Assembly: GCA_937898535.1 (NCBI GenBank)
Contig: CALDKP010000352.1
Span: forward strand, 1-5,838
Direction: 5' to 3'
DNA: 5,838 bases
DNA from: an uncultured Sphingomonadales bacterium
GTDB lineage: Bacteria > Pseudomonadota > Alphaproteobacteria > Sphingomonadales > Sphingomonadaceae
The position numbers and the translations under genes were made by a program. Shown here one piece after another: positions 1-5,659 of this stretch (its first letter is position 1; each line of letters begins with the position of its first letter). The notes under the pieces are model-generated. The model did not search any database and had not been told where the DNA came from. It worked only from the letters and a program-made list of their open reading frames with translations.

Positions 1-2
1 GG

Positions 3-27
3 GTTCAGACGTGTGCTCTTCCGATCT
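3..27 (+). other. Illumina adapter remnant (technical sequence)
   Basis: These 25 bases match the 3' end of the Illumina TruSeq read-2 adapter, ending in GCTCTTCCGATCT, with one extra or mismatched G before them at the contig end. This is library-preparation sequence, not biology. Read in frame from an ATG-like start at 11 (TTG/GTG type), it gives the tell-tale peptide MCSSDL. The reverse strand gives QIGRAHV at the end of a spurious antisense ORF. Real sequence can start no earlier than about base 28, and any protein predicted across this point has an artefactual N-terminus. Confidence 0.97.
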
Positions 28-265
28 GGTCGACGTGTGGGCCACCACAGCAGCCCCAGCGTTCGACCTCACTGAGATCTGCCGTGCGGCGCTCGTCCAG
101 CGCTTCTCCGGCACCTACCACTTCGCCGGTGTCTCCGGTGTCGTGACGTCTGTGGAAGCAGGCGGGATCAGCGAAGGGTTCGACCCTGACGATCCCGGCA
201 AGGCACGCGACCGCTTCGACGTGGTCGTCATGGCGCACCCAGCGCCGACCCTGACTTCCGAATAG
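28..265 (+). CDS. Partial phage tail terminator-like protein (C-terminal end only)
   Basis: An open frame runs from the adapter boundary to a TAG at 263-265, giving about 78 genuine residues; the start is lost at the contig end. The fragment reads VDVWATTAAPAFDLTEICRA, then an SGTYHFAGVSGV-type segment, then DPDDPGKARDRFDVVV near the end. This pattern resembles the C-terminal half of siphophage tail terminator (head-tail/tail completion) proteins: an early VDVWA strand, an AFDL helix, and a final RFDVVV-type beta strand. In siphophages this gene normally sits just before the major tail protein, and the next ORF starts like one, which supports the call. GC is about 63-70% here, higher than the betaine operon. 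The assignment rests on pattern recognition without a database search; it could be another small tail/head-completion protein. The host would be a high-GC bacterium, probably an actinobacterium (inference). Confidence 0.5.
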
Positions 266-305
266 ATCACCTCCCGGCCTCCGGTCGGAGCGTGAAACCC
301 AACAG

Positions 306-328
306 GCCCCGCCGATGTCCGGCGGGGC
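306..328 (+). terminator. GC-rich intergenic hairpin, probable phage terminator
   Basis: GCCCCGCCG (306-314) and CGGCGGGGC (320-328) form a perfect 9-bp stem around the 5-base loop ATGTC. G305-T329 and A304-T330 could extend it. Only three T residues (329-331) follow, so as an intrinsic terminator it is strong in stem but weak in U-tract. It lies between the phage-like fragment and the next start codon, where actinophage genomes often carry such hairpins. It could instead be a processing or stability element. It belongs to the phage-like segment, not to the carotenoid oxygenase. Confidence 0.6.
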
Positions 329-338
329 TTTGCCGTTC

Positions 339-345
339 AAGGAGG
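339..345 (+). promoter_or_regulatory. Strong Shine-Dalgarno before the chimeric ORF
   Basis: AAGGAGG lies 7 bases before the ATG at 353, a near-perfect anti-16S match that fixes this start. None of the operon genes further right has a comparable site. This fits the view that the site belongs to a phage structural gene whose 5' end has been joined to the oxygenase. Confidence 0.8.
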
Positions 346-352
346 CCCCCAA

Positions 353-440
353 ATGGCAGTAGAGACCCCGGAAGCGATCCTCATCGCAGCTGGCTTCGAG
401 ATCAGCACCGCACCCGTCGGGACCCCGATCCCGACCGACA
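353..440 (+). other. Probable 5' end of a phage major tail protein gene, joined to the oxygenase
   Basis: The first ~27 codons read MAVETPEAILIAAGFEISTA followed by PVGTPIPTD. An N-terminus ending in an APVGT-P-LPTD-like motif is characteristic of actinophage major tail subunits. The carotenoid oxygenase family instead usually has an NP-x-L-x-G-x-(F/Y)-APV-type motif here, which is absent. The position after a tail-terminator-like gene and a strong ribosome site is the standard siphophage layout. The switch appears to fall within about 413-443, where both families carry a P-(T/A)-D-like motif. The exact breakpoint cannot be set from this sequence alone, and the right boundary given is approximate. 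Confidence 0.5.
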
Positions 441-1753
441 TCGACGGCGTCTATCTGCGCAACACCGAAAACCAGCTGCACCACCCGCTCGGCCGCTACC
501 ACCCGTTCGACGGCGACGGCATGATCCACGCGATCGATTTCAAGGGCGGCACCGCCAGCTACCGCAACCGCTGGGTGCGGACGCGCTGCTTCCAGGCCGA
601 ACAGGAAGCCGGCGGCTCGATCTGGGGCGGGCTCGCCGACGGTCCCGCCGTGTCGAAACGCCCCGGCTTCGGCGCGCACGGCGGGCTCAAGGACAGCTCC
701 TCGACCGACATCGTCGTCCATGCCGGCAAGGCGATTTCGACCTTCTACCAGTGCGGCGAAGGCTATGTGCTCGACCCCGAAACGCTCGAACAGACCGGGC
801 TGGCGCCGTGGGTGCCGCTCGACGGCATTTCGGCGCATCCCAAGGTCGATGAACGCACCGGTGAACTGCTGTTTTTTAACTACTCCAAACATGCGCCCTA
901 TATGCATTATGGCGTGGTCGATCGCAGCGGAAAGCTGGCGCATTATGTGCCCATCCCGCTTCCCGGGCCACGTTTGCCGCATGACATGATGTTCACCGAA
1001 AACTGGTCAATATTGTGCGACTTCCCGCTGTTTTGGGATGAGGAGCTGTTGAAGCGCGATGTCCATGTGACGCGGCTCCACGAAGGACTGCCATCGCGTT
1101 TCGCGCTCATTCCACGTTATGGCCAGCCCGAAGATATCCGCTGGTTCGAAGCGGACCCGACCTTTGTTCTGCACTTCATCAATGCCTATGAGGAAGGGGA
1201 CGAGGTCATCCTTGACGGCTATTTCGAAGAAGACCCTTATCCGCCACCGATCGAAAATGCCGACGGCTATGGCCATATGATGGCCTATGTCGACGAACAT
1301 AGCTTTAAGCCGAAGCTGCACCGTTGGCGCTTCAACTTGAAGGACGGCACCACGCATGAAGAGCGATTGGATGACCGGATTTTAGAGTTCGGGATGATGA
1401 ACCAACGCTATTTGGGGCTGCCCTATCGTTATGCCTATAGCACGACGTCAAAGCCGGGCTGGTTCCTGTTCACAGGCTTCGTCAAACATGATTTGGTCAC
1501 CGGCAAGTCGTGGGAAGTCAAGCTCCCCGATGGCCGTTATGCCAGCGAAGCGCCCTTTGCCCCGCGCGTCGGCGCCACAGACGAAGACGACGGGTATCTT
1601 GTCAGCTTTGTGACCGACGAAAACCGTGGGACGTCGGAATGCATCCTGATCGACTGCAAACGCTTTGATGATGGGCCGGTGTGCAGAATCGCGCTGCCAC
1701 ATAAGATCAGCAGCGGAACCCATGCGCATTGGGCGGACCGAAGCGTCCTGTGA
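353..1753 (+). CDS. Carotenoid cleavage oxygenase family protein with a chimeric N-terminus
   Basis: This 466-residue ORF encodes, from about residue 25, a carotenoid cleavage oxygenase (RPE65/CCD family). These are seven-bladed beta-propeller enzymes that use a non-haem Fe(II) held by four histidines to cleave a conjugated alkene with O2. The visible motifs are DGVYLRN (31-37), PFDGDGM (51-57), H162 in AHPKVD, H210 in LPHDMMFTE, H274 in LHFINAYEE and H457 in GTHAHW, the four expected iron ligands in order. The second-shell glutamates in NAYEE and LEFG are also present. No signal peptide or membrane segment is seen. The substrate (carotenoid, apocarotenoid or stilbene-like) cannot be read; it does not resemble the lignostilbene dioxygenase N-terminal pattern. 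Oddities: the first ~27 residues look phage-derived, and GC falls sharply near codon 166 (about base 850), so the ORF may be a mosaic of two or three genomes. The family call is firm; the integrity of the 5' third is doubtful. Confidence 0.85.
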   Translation: MAVETPEAILIAAGFEISTAPVGTPIPTDIDGVYLRNTENQLHHPLGRYHPFDGDGMIHAIDFKGGTASYRNRWVRTRCFQAEQEAGGSIWGGLADGPAVSKRPGFGAHGGLKDSSSTDIVVHAGKAISTFYQCGEGYVLDPETLEQTGLAPWVPLDGISAHPKVDERTGELLFFNYSKHAPYMHYGVVDRSGKLAHYVPIPLPGPRLPHDMMFTENWSILCDFPLFWDEELLKRDVHVTRLHEGLPSRFALIPRYGQPEDIRWFEADPTFVLHFINAYEEGDEVILDGYFEEDPYPPPIENADGYGHMMAYVDEHSFKPKLHRWRFNLKDGTTHEERLDDRILEFGMMNQRYLGLPYRYAYSTTSKPGWFLFTGFVKHDLVTGKSWEVKLPDGRYASEAPFAPRVGATDEDDGYLVSFVTDENRGTSECILIDCKRFDDGPVCRIALPHKISSGTHAHWADRSVL

Positions 1754-1833
1754 CAGCTGCATATTGTTTGGCCACGACACCCTAAGAAATCAGTGCCATT
1801 TGCCAGCCTTGCCTGGTCGCCAAGTAAACAGTA

Positions 1834-1850
1834 CTAATATTTAATATTAG
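1834..1850. promoter_or_regulatory. AT-rich perfect palindrome, candidate operator
   Basis: CTAATATT-T-AATATTAG is a 17-base perfect inverted repeat with 8-bp arms and a one-base centre, about 95 bases before the dehydrogenase start. Its size and symmetry suit a dimeric repressor or activator. An all-A/T stem of this kind is unlikely to be a terminator hairpin. No regulator gene is present in the window. Confidence 0.4.
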
Positions 1851-1877
1851 AAAAACCTGTTGCTGTGATTCAATGGC

Positions 1878-1890
1878 GCAATCCGATTGC
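1878..1890. promoter_or_regulatory. Second short palindrome, candidate operator
   Basis: GCAATC-C-GATTGC is a 13-base perfect inverted repeat with 6-bp arms and a one-base centre. Its centre lies 42 bases (four helical turns) after the centre of the palindrome at 1834-1850. The half-sites of the two are not clearly the same, so they may bind different proteins, or this shorter one may be chance. Confidence 0.25.
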
Positions 1891-1934
1891 CGCACCAGCT
1901 TTTAGTCTGACATAGGGCCGCGATAACGAAAATT

Positions 1935-1940
1935 GGTGGA
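1935..1940 (+). promoter_or_regulatory. Ribosome binding site that decides the dehydrogenase start
   Basis: GGTGGA lies 4 bases before the ATG at 1945. It overlaps the possible TTG (1933) and GTG (1936) starts of the same frame, which have no Shine-Dalgarno of their own. This favours ATG 1945. Confidence 0.5.
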
Positions 1941-1944
1941 TAAT

Positions 1945-4452
1945 ATGAAGAGCACAGCACGGGCGGTTGTAATTGGTGGTGGCGTTGTCGGCGTAAGCAC
2001 GTTGTACCATCTTGCCAAAATGGGTTGGAGCGACGTCGTCTTGCTTGAGCGTAAGGAGTTAACCTCCGGCTCAACCTGGCATGCCGCGGGCCTTCTGCCG
2101 CTTTTCAACCTGAGCTATTCGGTCGGCAAGCTGCATCAATATTCGGTAGGATTATATCCGACGCTAGAGGCAGAGACCGGCCTGCATGCCGGTTTTTCGC
2201 AAGTCACGAACATCCGGCTGGCGACCACCAAAGACCGGATGGATGAGTATAATTATTATGCGGGCGTTGCGCGTACCATTGGCGTCGATGTCAATTTCCT
2301 GAGCCCCGACGACGTCAAAGATATTTGGCCGCTTGCGGATATGGACGGCGTTATCGGCGCTATCCAGCATCCCGATGACGGTTATATCCAGCCAGCCGAT
2401 CTCACGCAGGCATTGGCGAAGGGCGCGCGGCAGCGCGGCGCGACCATTTATCGCAACACAACGGTCACCGCGATCACGCAGCAGCCAAACGGCGAATGGC
2501 TTATCTCGACGGATCAGGGTGACATCACGTGTGAGCATGTCGTCTCCTGCTCCGGCAATTTCGCGCGTCAGACAGGCGCCATGGTCGGCCTCGATATCCC
2601 CGTGATCCCTGTCGAGCATCAGTATATCGTGACCGAGCAGCATCCGGACATCATGGCGCGCAAAAAAGCAGGATTGCCCGAAATGGGCGTCCTGCGCGAA
2701 TCCGACGCGAGCTATTATATGCGTGAGGAAGCGGGCGGGCTGTTGTTGGGGCCATATGAATTGGGTGCCCCCGCCTGCTATGTTGATGGCCCTTCTGCAA
2801 CCAGCGAATATGAACTGTTCCCTGACGCGCTTGAACGGCTTGAGCCATATATCCTCGCCGCCATGAAGCGCGTGCCAGCCTTTGGTGAGGTTGGCATCAA
2901 GCGTGTCTATAACGGCGCAATCGCATATACGCCCGACGGGTCGCCTATTGTCGGACCGGCATGGGGCCTGAAAAACTTCTGGCTCAACGAAGGCCACAGT
3001 TTTGGCGTTACCGCCGCAGGTGGCGCAGGTTGGCAATTGGCACATTGGATTGTCGATGGTGAACCGACGATCGACATGATGGGCGTCGATCCGCGCCGCT
3101 TTGGCGATTATGCCGGCCGCGGTTTCTTGATTGAGAAGAACGAGGAAGCCTATGCCAAGGTCTTCACCGTGCACTATCCGGATGAAGAGCGCGAAGCAGG
3201 ACGCGCATTGCGGCGCACCCCTTGCTATGACCGAATGAAGGCGCTTGGCGCGGTGTTTGGCAGTGTGTTCGGTTGGGAACGCCCCAACTGGTTTGCGCCC
3301 GAGGGCTATGCGCTCAGCGAGGCTGATCTCGACAAGCCCGACGTGCTTTTGAACGACAATCATCCCGTCGTTGCCGATCAACCGATTCGTGAAAAATGGT
3401 CGTTCCGTCGTTCCAATTATTTCGAACATGTCGGCAATGAGTGTCGCCATGTGCACGAAAAAGTCGGCATTCAGGATATGAGCGCATTTGCCAAATGCGA
3501 GATATCAGGCCCGGGTGCGGAAGCCTGGCTCGACCAGTTGCTGACAAATGCGGTGCCGAAAAAGGTCGGGCGCGTAACCTTGTCCTATCTGCTCACCCAC
3601 AAGGGCGGCGTGCGTAGCGAGTTCACCGTGTATAAAGCGGCGCCGCAGCGTTATTATCTTGTTTCGGCTGGCGCGTATGAGCGGCATGACCATGATTATT
3701 TGAAAAAGGCCCTGCCGCGTGATGGATCCGTTAGCTTTGAACGGCTGACCACGGCTATGGGCGTGCTTGTACTGGCCGGCCCGCGTTCGCGCGATGTGTT
3801 GGCGAAGCTTACCGATACCGACCTGTCCAATGATGCCTTCCCATGGCTGACCGGCAAGAAAATGAGCATTGGTCTGGCGCAGGTCGACGCGCTGCGGGTC
3901 AATTTCATCGGTGAGCTGGGTTGGGAAATCCATCATCCGATCGAAATGCAGAATTATATTTTTGACCGGTTGATGGAGGCCGGCGCGGAGTTTGAGATTA
4001 AGCCGTTCGGTATCCGCGCGATGACGTCAATGGCGCTCGAAAAAAGCTACAAGCTGATCCCGCGCGAATTGTCGGTTGAATATTCGGCGTTTGAAAGCGG
4101 GTTGGACCGCTTTATCAGCCTAAAGAAACCAACCTTTCATGGCCGCGAGGCTCTGCTTGCATGGCAGGAACAAGGCAGTGCCAATACGCTTGTGACGATG
4201 GAAGTGCATAATGTAACCGATGCCGATGCACGCGGGTCGGAGCCGATTTATCATGGCGATGATGTCGTTGGCCGCGTGACCTCTGGCGGTTATGGTTGGC
4301 GCGTGGGCAAGTCGCTTGCGCTCGCGATGGTCCGGCCTGATTTGGCGCATGCGGGTGCAGAGTTTGAAATCGCGATCTTGGGCGTTCGCCACAAGGCGAC
4401 GATCATTGCGGACTCACCGTTCGACCCTGACAATCATGCACTGAAGAGCTAA
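1945..4452 (+). CDS. FAD-dependent dimethylglycine/sarcosine dehydrogenase with GcvT domain
   Basis: This 835-residue protein has the two-part plan of dimethylglycine and sarcosine dehydrogenases. An N-terminal FAD-dependent amine oxidoreductase (about 5-375) is followed by a linker/FAO central domain (about 376-430) and an aminomethyltransferase (GcvT-like) half (about 485-830). The motifs are the dinucleotide-binding GGGVVG (11-16), E35 for FAD ribose, SGSTWHAAG (41-49) whose H46 matches the covalent FAD-histidine of this family, TPDGSPIVGP (329-338), and GELGWEIH (656-663) in the GcvT part. It would oxidatively remove an N-methyl group and pass the one-carbon unit to tetrahydrofolate, in the cytoplasm (no signal peptide). 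Dimethylglycine is preferred as substrate because a Rieske betaine-type oxygenase and soxB follow; sarcosine remains possible. ATG 1945 was chosen over TTG 1933 for its ribosome site and because the protein then starts shortly before the FAD motif. Length is normal for the family. The next gene starts 4 bases after its stop. Confidence 0.88.
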   Translation: MKSTARAVVIGGGVVGVSTLYHLAKMGWSDVVLLERKELTSGSTWHAAGLLPLFNLSYSVGKLHQYSVGLYPTLEAETGLHAGFSQVTNIRLATTKDRMDEYNYYAGVARTIGVDVNFLSPDDVKDIWPLADMDGVIGAIQHPDDGYIQPADLTQALAKGARQRGATIYRNTTVTAITQQPNGEWLISTDQGDITCEHVVSCSGNFARQTGAMVGLDIPVIPVEHQYIVTEQHPDIMARKKAGLPEMGVLRESDASYYMREEAGGLLLGPYELGAPACYVDGPSATSEYELFPDALERLEPYILAAMKRVPAFGEVGIKRVYNGAIAYTPDGSPIVGPAWGLKNFWLNEGHSFGVTAAGGAGWQLAHWIVDGEPTIDMMGVDPRRFGDYAGRGFLIEKNEEAYAKVFTVHYPDEEREAGRALRRTPCYDRMKALGAVFGSVFGWERPNWFAPEGYALSEADLDKPDVLLNDNHPVVADQPIREKWSFRRSNYFEHVGNECRHVHEKVGIQDMSAFAKCEISGPGAEAWLDQLLTNAVPKKVGRVTLSYLLTHKGGVRSEFTVYKAAPQRYYLVSAGAYERHDHDYLKKALPRDGSVSFERLTTAMGVLVLAGPRSRDVLAKLTDTDLSNDAFPWLTGKKMSIGLAQVDALRVNFIGELGWEIHHPIEMQNYIFDRLMEAGAEFEIKPFGIRAMTSMALEKSYKLIPRELSVEYSAFESGLDRFISLKKPTFHGREALLAWQEQGSANTLVTMEVHNVTDADARGSEPIYHGDDVVGRVTSGGYGWRVGKSLALAMVRPDLAHAGAEFEIAILGVRHKATIIADSPFDPDNHALKS
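2173..2197 (+). other. Terminator-like hairpin inside the dehydrogenase gene
   Basis: ACCGGC (2176-2181) and GCCGGT (2188-2193) form a 6-bp stem around the loop CTGCAT, followed by a run of T residues (2193-2197). Pairing of the AGA before the stem with the T-run, allowing G-U pairs, could lengthen it. It has the shape of a short intrinsic terminator about 230 bases into the coding region, in the direction of transcription. Translating ribosomes would normally mask it. It may be coincidence. Confidence 0.3.
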
Positions 4453-4456
4453 GCCG

Positions 4457-5659
4457 ATGTCTCGTTTCGCCCCCATCGCTGACTTGCTTGCGCAGGATCG
4501 CAAGGGCCACACCCTGCCGCGCGAATTATATGTCAGCGAAGACGCTTTCGAATTTGATACGCAGGTCATGCTGAAATCGGTTTGGTTGTATGCCTGTACC
4601 GCGGCGCATGTGAAAAATCCGGGCGATTTTTTCGTGTTCGAACTGGCGCAAAATTCCATCGTCATCGTGCGTGGCCGAGACATGCAAGTGCGGGCATTTT
4701 GGAACAGCTGCCGACACCGCGGGGCCAAAATCTGCTTGGAACAGCGTGGACGGGCACCGCGTTTAATGTGTCCCTATCATCAATGGACCTACGGCCTTGA
4801 CGGCCAACTTCTTGCTGCGCGCAGCATGGCGGAGGATTTTGACAAAGCAGATCATGGGCTTTCACCGGTGGCTCTGGAAAATGTCGGCGGCCTGATTTTC
4901 ATCTGCCTGAGCGACAATCCGCCGCCGATTGACCGCGTAAAGGCGGACATATCCGCGCAGATTGCGGTGTATGACATCGAAAAGCTAAAGGTCGTTGTTC
5001 AGGACAATTATATCGAAGACGCCAACTGGAAATTGGTGATGGAGAATAACCGCGAATGTTACCATTGCGACGTCGGTCATCCTGAACTGATTAGTGTGCT
5101 TGGGACAACTGGCTTTGGTAAAGATGCGCCCGATAATGCGGCGAAGCATGAAGAGTGGAAAGCACTCGGCATCGACCATGACCTGATCGAATTTCCCGAC
5201 GGCTGGTGGCACCGGATCGCGCGGTTGGCGCTGGCCAATGGCGCGGTAACGCAATCGATAGACGGCAAGCTGGCATGTCAAAAACTGATCGGGCCATTTA
5301 CTGCGCCTGAAACGTCGAGCCTGTCTGTTTGGACTCAGCCCAATAGCTGGCACCATTTTTGCTGTGACCATGTCGTGACATTTTCACTGACGCCGATTTC
5401 GCCGGACAAGACATTGCTGCGCACCAGTTGGCTGGTGCACGAAGATGCGGTTGAGGGCGTGGATTACGATCCTGATCGTTTGGCCGCATTGTGGCGCAAA
5501 ACAAATGAGCAGGACGGGCATTTCTCTGCGATCAACCATCGCGGAATTGCCAGCGATGGCTATATTCCGGGGCCTTATGCCGTGGAGGAAAAGCTGGTCG
5601 ACGACTTCAAGAGTTTCTATGTGAGCCGCGCTGCAGCCGCGCTTGAGAAAATATCATGA
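4457..5659 (+). CDS. gbcA: Rieske non-haem iron oxygenase, glycine betaine monooxygenase-like
   Basis: This 400-residue protein is the alpha (oxygenase) subunit of a Rieske ring-hydroxylase-type enzyme. The [2Fe-2S] cluster motif is C85-x-H87, 17 residues, C105-x2-H108. The mononuclear iron site is H203-x4-H208 in ECYHCDVGH with D353 in EQDGHF. E200, two residues before H203, occupies the place of the cluster-bridging residue, which is Glu in carnitine monooxygenase and related quaternary-amine demethylases but Asp in aromatic dioxygenases. The late SDGYIPGPY motif also fits the GbcA/stachydrine demethylase group. The likely reaction is O2-dependent N-demethylation of glycine betaine to dimethylglycine with release of formaldehyde, using electrons from a separate reductase (GbcB-like) not seen here. 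The setting between a dimethylglycine-type dehydrogenase and soxB supports betaine; proline betaine, carnitine or choline-related substrates are alternatives, so the symbol is provisional. It starts 4 bases after the previous stop with only a weak AGAG ribosome site and overlaps soxB by ATGA. Confidence 0.82.
   Translation: MSRFAPIADLLAQDRKGHTLPRELYVSEDAFEFDTQVMLKSVWLYACTAAHVKNPGDFFVFELAQNSIVIVRGRDMQVRAFWNSCRHRGAKICLEQRGRAPRLMCPYHQWTYGLDGQLLAARSMAEDFDKADHGLSPVALENVGGLIFICLSDNPPPIDRVKADISAQIAVYDIEKLKVVVQDNYIEDANWKLVMENNRECYHCDVGHPELISVLGTTGFGKDAPDNAAKHEEWKALGIDHDLIEFPDGWWHRIARLALANGAVTQSIDGKLACQKLIGPFTAPETSSLSVWTQPNSWHHFCCDHVVTFSLTPISPDKTLLRTSWLVHEDAVEGVDYDPDRLAALWRKTNEQDGHFSAINHRGIASDGYIPGPYAVEEKLVDDFKSFYVSRAAAALEKIS

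Larger units (their letters stand above)
1754..1944 (+). promoter_or_regulatory. Intergenic region, likely promoter and operator zone of the betaine operon
   Basis: This 191-base non-coding stretch separates the oxygenase stop from the chosen start of the dehydrogenase and is more AT-rich than its surroundings, especially at 1825-1870. It contains two perfect palindromes with single-base centres (1834-1850 and 1878-1890), whose centres are 42 bases apart. A weak -35-like TTGCCG at 1887-1892 has no convincing -10 partner at the right distance. TAATAT at 1835-1840 could serve as a -10 but overlaps the first palindrome. No clear intrinsic terminator for the upstream gene was found; the CCAG/CTGG pair at 1803-1816 is too short. 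The promoter role is inferred from position and composition. Confidence 0.45.

Noticed and set aside
279..290. Small inverted repeat CTCCG/CGGAG as a terminator
   Set aside because: The arms are only 4-5 bp with too small a loop and no T-run. The hairpin at 306-328 is far stronger.
292..852. Alternative + strand frame of about 186 codons overlapping the oxygenase start
   Set aside because: The translation is an Arg/Pro-rich shadow of the high-GC region in another frame. The AAGGAGG and family motifs support the frame starting at 353.
5..982. Antisense open frame of about 325 codons across the contig end and the oxygenase
   Set aside because: It reads through the adapter (ends in IGRAHV), crosses both suspected join regions, and has low-complexity Arg/Ala-rich translation without domains.
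353..1753. A genuine novel fusion enzyme (phage tail leader plus carotenoid oxygenase)
   Set aside because: Adapter at the contig end, phage gene order upstream, the shared motif at the switch and a second GC step nearby make an assembly chimera the simpler explanation.
1887..1915. Sigma-70-type promoter with -35 TTGCCG at 1887
   Set aside because: At 17-base spacing the -10 position reads ACATAG, a poor match, so no specific promoter is annotated.
1933..1944. TTG at 1933 or GTG at 1936 as start of the dehydrogenase
   Set aside because: Neither has an upstream Shine-Dalgarno, and both sit inside or next to the GGTGGA that serves ATG 1945. They would add only three or four residues before the FAD motif.
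2164..3456. Long antisense open frame (about 430 codons) on the - strand inside the dehydrogenase gene
   Set aside because: It mirrors a well-supported gene with intact FAD motifs on the + strand, its translation shows no recognisable domain, and GC-rich coding DNA often keeps an antisense frame open.
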